Part shown: piece after piece, positions 61,421 to 64,000 of the stretch | Position numbering within the stretch: the first letter of the stretch is position 1 | Layout of the letters: every line of letters starts with the position of its first letter | Origin: an uncultured Coriobacteriaceae bacterium | GTDB lineage: Bacteria; Actinomycetota; Coriobacteriia; Coriobacteriales; Atopobiaceae | Assembly: GCA_902779675.1 (NCBI GenBank) | Contig: CACZCK010000005.1 | Coordinates: forward strand, 45,841 to 109,840 | DNA: 64,000 nucleotides | Reading direction: 5' to 3' | Made by a program: the position numbers and the translations under genes | Notes under the pieces: generated by a model | Database searches by the model: none | Seen by the model: only the letters and a program-made list of their open reading frames with translations | Told to the model about the DNA's origin: nothing

Positions 61421-61825
61421 CTATTGTGCGTCGCCGCCGTCAAGCCAGAGCTTACGGCTGACAAAGTTCCATACCATCACGATACCAGTTGCGAGCACCT
61501 TTGTGACAGTGACCATGAGCGCCGACGTGCCCAGTGCGCGCGTGCCAATCCACATGATCGCTTCGTTCAGGAAAAAGCCCACCACCGACAGCACGATAAA
61601 GATCATGAACTCTCGCGTGCGACTCATGTCCTCGCGATGCGTGAACACATAGCGCATCGAGGCGAGGTAGTTGAACACGAGCGAGACACAGAACGATATG
61701 CCTGCCGCCAGCACCGGATCCATGCCAAACCCCTGCGACAGCAGCATCAACACGCCATAGTCGATGAGCGTCGCAAGCACCCCTACGACCCCGAACTTCA
61801 GTATCTGATTAATGAGCATCTGCAT
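61421..61825 (-). CDS. GtrA-family small membrane protein
   Basis: The product is 134 aa with four transmembrane helices. It has the GtrA pattern ([20 protein letters not shown], then [11 protein letters not shown] and a final [10 protein letters not shown]). GtrA proteins are thought to flip lipid-linked sugars for surface polysaccharides. It lies 64 bp upstream of rfbA. Confidence 0.88.
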   Translation of the reverse strand: MQMLINQILKFGVVGVLATLIDYGVLMLLSQGFGMDPVLAAGISFCVSLVFNYLASMRYVFTHREDMSRTREFMIFIVLSVVGFFLNEAIMWIGTRALGTSALMVTVTKVLATGIVMVWNFVSRKLWLDGGDAQ

Positions 61826-62272
61826 CGCGTGTCACCCCCTAGTGATTGCAGGTAATTATGCGCCTTCTCCCTGGGCGATCGCAGAAAAGGTAGAAACCCC
61901 TCTCCCCAAGCCCTGACGGACGAGTGGACTTCGCACCTCCCGTCCGATGTCGCAACGTCGCTCAAAGACAGCTCGCGATCGGCCCCGCAGGCGCCTCACA
62001 CGGCTGCGCATCATTCGGCCTCGGCTTGGCACCAGGAATGCACCGATCTGTGACAAGACGGGCGGGTGACATGTGCGCTGGTAGGACTGCCCATCCGTTC
62101 GATATGCCTCACACCTCCCTTCCAGCCCATCGACCCATAAGCTACCGACGTTCCTGCACCGCTCGTTTTACTTGAGCGTTTCTTCTTTTGCACGCCTGGC
62201 GTACTATGTATGGGATTGTCTGGTTCATTCAGGGCAATGTCGATTCATACAGGTACACGAGAAGGAATATCC
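61826..62272. other. 447-bp intergenic region, no gene recognised
   Basis: This lies between divergent gtrA and the C39-like gene. I see no ORF with a ribosome binding site and no tRNA. TACTAT at about 62201 could be a -10 box for the downstream gene, but no matching -35 is at the right distance. Confidence 0.5.
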
Positions 62273-63409
62273 ATGGCAAGCAGTCGTTCAGACGGTCGCA
62301 GGAGAAGCTCCTCGGGGTCGTCCCGCCAGCGCAACACATCTCGCAACTCCTCCCGCTCCAAGCAGGCGCGCCGCAGCAGCGACGGCCGCAGGCCCCTGCA
62401 GGGGCGTGACACGGGCTACCGTGTGGGCAGCAGCCGCCGCCAGTCGCCGCAGCGCGGCATCAATCCGCGCATCATCATCGCGGGCGTGGCGGCCCTCCTG
62501 CTGCTCATCGCCCTCATCTTTGGCATCAGCAGCTGCGTCAAGGGCTGCAGCCGCAACAGCAAGAAGCAGACCGAGACCCAGGAACAGAAGGTCAACCCCG
62601 ACGACAAGCGTGTCGCCTACGGCGTGAGCTCCGAGGAGACCGCCAAGCTTTCCGAGGTCCTCGACCGCAACGAGACCTTCGCCAAGATCGCCAAGAATGC
62701 CAACAAGATCTCCGACGAGCGCCTCATCGACCTCGCCATCGCCGAGCCCGAGGCGATCGACTTCGTTGCTGGCAGCATCAAGGCCGACGGCAGTTCCCAG
62801 CCCTATGGCGACAACGTCACCCAGGGCGAGTATCCCAAGCTGTACACCTTCGACCCGCGTTGGGGCTACCTGTCGTACGCCGATGGCATCGTTGGCGTCA
62901 CTGGCTCCGGTCCCGTGGCCCTCTCCATGGCTGGCATGGGTCTCACCGGCAACAGCGCCTACGACCCCGCCACCCTCGCGCAGGCCGTGTCTGCTGCCAA
63001 CCTCGCCAGCGGCAGCTCTGGCATGGATGACTCCTTCGTCACCAACCACGGCTCAGAGGCTGGCGTGACCGCCACCAGCATCGAGGTCACCTCCGATGGC
63101 CTGTACCTGGCGCTCTCCGAAAGCCAGCCGGTTCTGGTCAAGATCAAGGCCGACTCCGGCATCGGCGCCTCCTATGCGCACTGGGCGCTGGTTGCGCAGC
63201 TCAACTCCGACAACTCGATCAACGTGTACGACCCCACTTCGGTGGAGGCCTCCTCGCACTCCTGGTCGCTCGGAGCCGTTGCCAACCGCTGCGACACCGC
63301 CTTCTCGCTGACGGCATTCAACGGCACGGGTAGCACGGATGCCGGCTCTGTCGACAGCTACAGCGAGTCATCCGACACCGAGGGCTCCGACACCAGCTCC
63401 GAGGGTTAG
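62273..63409 (+). CDS. Membrane-anchored C39-like protein with Cys to Ser change
   Basis: The product is 378 aa. A basic Ser/Arg-rich cytoplasmic region (1-65) precedes one transmembrane helix (about 66-88). An external domain with the peptidase C39_2 pattern follows: FDPRWGYLSYADGIVG, then TGSGPVALSMAGMG where the family normally has GCGP with the catalytic cysteine; here Ser212 occupies that place. His303 in YAHWALVAQL and Asp320 in VYDPTS are kept. The Ser-rich C-terminal tail is acidic. ATG 62273 follows AGAAGGA. It may be a binding pseudoenzyme or, less likely, a serine variant. Confidence 0.82.
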   Translation: MASSRSDGRRRSSSGSSRQRNTSRNSSRSKQARRSSDGRRPLQGRDTGYRVGSSRRQSPQRGINPRIIIAGVAALLLLIALIFGISSCVKGCSRNSKKQTETQEQKVNPDDKRVAYGVSSEETAKLSEVLDRNETFAKIAKNANKISDERLIDLAIAEPEAIDFVAGSIKADGSSQPYGDNVTQGEYPKLYTFDPRWGYLSYADGIVGVTGSGPVALSMAGMGLTGNSAYDPATLAQAVSAANLASGSSGMDDSFVTNHGSEAGVTATSIEVTSDGLYLALSESQPVLVKIKADSGIGASYAHWALVAQLNSDNSINVYDPTSVEASSHSWSLGAVANRCDTAFSLTAFNGTGSTDAGSVDSYSESSDTEGSDTSSEG

Positions 63410-63437
63410 AAGCCAGATCCATATTCCCAATAGACCT

Positions 63438-63468
63438 GAGCGGGTCCGGACCATATCCGGACCCGCTC
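63438..63468. terminator. Terminator of the C39-like gene
   Basis: GAGCGGGTCCGGA, loop CCATA, TCCGGACCCGCTC: perfect 13-bp stem followed by CTCGTTT. Confidence 0.88.
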
Positions 63469-63539
63469 CTCGTTTGCAGACGAACCGCATGCCGACAGCC
63501 AAAACCATTCGCACCAGCCTCAGCCAACGGCATGGCAAA

Positions 63540-63571
63540 GGGGGAGCCCGCGCTTGTGTGCGGGCTCCCCC
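63540..63571. terminator. Terminator of the phosphohexomutase gene
   Basis: GGGGGAGCCCGC and GCGGGCTCCCCC, perfect 12-bp arms with loop GCTTGTGT, 24 bases after the stop codon on the minus strand. Confidence 0.8.
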
Positions 63572-63595
63572 TCCTCAGACGCTATGTGGTGTGAC

Positions 63596-64000
63596 CTACG
63601 CGAAGATCTCCTCGGCGGCAGCGCGCAGCTTGGCCTCGATGGCCTCGGCGTCGGCGCGGGTGGCACCCTTGGCAAACAGGTAGGCCTTGATCTTGGGCTC
63701 GGTGCCAGACGGACGGAAGATGATCTTGTTGTCGTCCTCGAGCTGGTACTCGATCACGTTCGCGGGCGGCAGGTACTGCGGGGCCTCCTTCTGCAGGCCG
63801 GAGACGCGCGGCATCTCGGGGCCGGTGGCGAAGTCGGTCATGCCGACGACCTTTAGGCCGGCAATCTCGGAGAGCGGCTCCTCGCGCAGGCTCTTCATCA
63901 GGGCAGCCATCTTGTCGGCGCCGGCTGCACCCGGGAAGCTGGCGTTGACGATGCCGTTGATGTAGTAGCCATACTTCTGGTACAGGGCGTCCATGGCCTC
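63596..64000 (-). CDS. Phosphoglucomutase/phosphomannomutase, C-terminal part
   Basis: The gene runs off the window edge, so only the last about 134 codons are visible. The C-terminal domain motif FRPSGTEPKIKAYLFAKG, which binds the sugar phosphate, identifies the alpha-D-phosphohexomutase superfamily. KYGYYINGIV and the loop region before it agree with bacterial phosphoglucomutase of the 570-residue type. The active-site serine and metal loop lie outside. Confidence 0.88.
   Translation of the reverse strand, partial: EAMDALYQKYGYYINGIVNASFPGAAGADKMAALMKSLREEPLSEIAGLKVVGMTDFATGPEMPRVSGLQKEAPQYLPPANVIEYQLEDDNKIIFRPSGTEPKIKAYLFAKGATRADAEAIEAKLRAAAEEIFA

Overview
The window is dense, high-GC bacterial DNA. 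Most genes start with ATG or GTG behind clear purine-rich ribosome binding sites. The gene set suggests a Coriobacteriia-type actinobacterium, perhaps an Olsenella/Atopobium relative: AmaP/DUF2273/Gls24 envelope-stress genes, a LytR-CpsA-Psr enzyme, an ECF transporter with a DUF4430 lipoprotein, a preQ1-I riboswitch, ArgR, and a Nif11-type peptide locus. This placement is inference from gene content and style; no rRNA gene, tRNA gene, insertion sequence or CRISPR array was recognised.

Layout. 1-4.4 kb: a truncated membrane protein, a zincin-like protein, a GNAT remnant, mtnN, a free STAS protein and a VanX-type dipeptidase. 4.4-23.1 kb: an unusual accessory locus. It holds three Nif11-type leader peptides and one further candidate precursor, a two-ABC plus short adaptor exporter of the NHLM type (one ABC carries a C39 leader peptidase), an ECF sigma factor, two large membrane SpoIIE phosphatase/HATPase proteins, a STAS protein, a STAS-kinase fusion, a STAS gene with an internal deletion, a small-alarmone-hydrolase-like HD protein and two CmpB-like membrane proteins. 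23.4-32.3 kb: glycogen synthase with a long disordered N-terminal extension, a preQ1-regulated VUT transporter/SDR pair, a polysaccharide deacetylase, dxs and a GTPase. 32.4-37.4 kb: a GmrSD-like restriction protein, cysE, cysK with an elaborate 5' leader, and an acyltransferase. 37.5-44.1 kb: Gls24 operon, LCP protein, gpsA, yebC and a second acyltransferase. 44.1-50.0 kb: a complete ECF transporter with DUF4430 lipoprotein behind a cobalamin-like riboswitch, and a beta-propeller surface protein. 50.2-64 kb: lgt, nifU-like, U32 peptidase, tyrS, a class A PBP, argR, rfbA-rfbD-rfbB, gtrA, a C39-like protein lacking its cysteine, and the end of a phosphohexomutase gene.

How the parts may work together. 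In the accessory locus, leader peptides ending in GG are the expected substrates of the C39 transporter. No lanthipeptide synthetase, YcaO or radical SAM enzyme is nearby, so the peptides may be exported unmodified or be matured elsewhere. Partner-switching proteins (phosphatase, HATPase kinase, STAS) are interleaved with the sigma factor and exporter, which suggests that membrane-sensed signals control peptide production. This combination is the best candidate for an undescribed system here.

Regulatory DNA is also rich. There is a cysK leader with a probable leaderless cysteine-codon ORF and an operator inside the promoter, a preQ1-I riboswitch, a cobalamin-like riboswitch with a visible ribosome-binding-site switch, a cluster of TAAGCG half-sites before dxs, and a family of short palindromic elements with a GGGGATACTCCC core.
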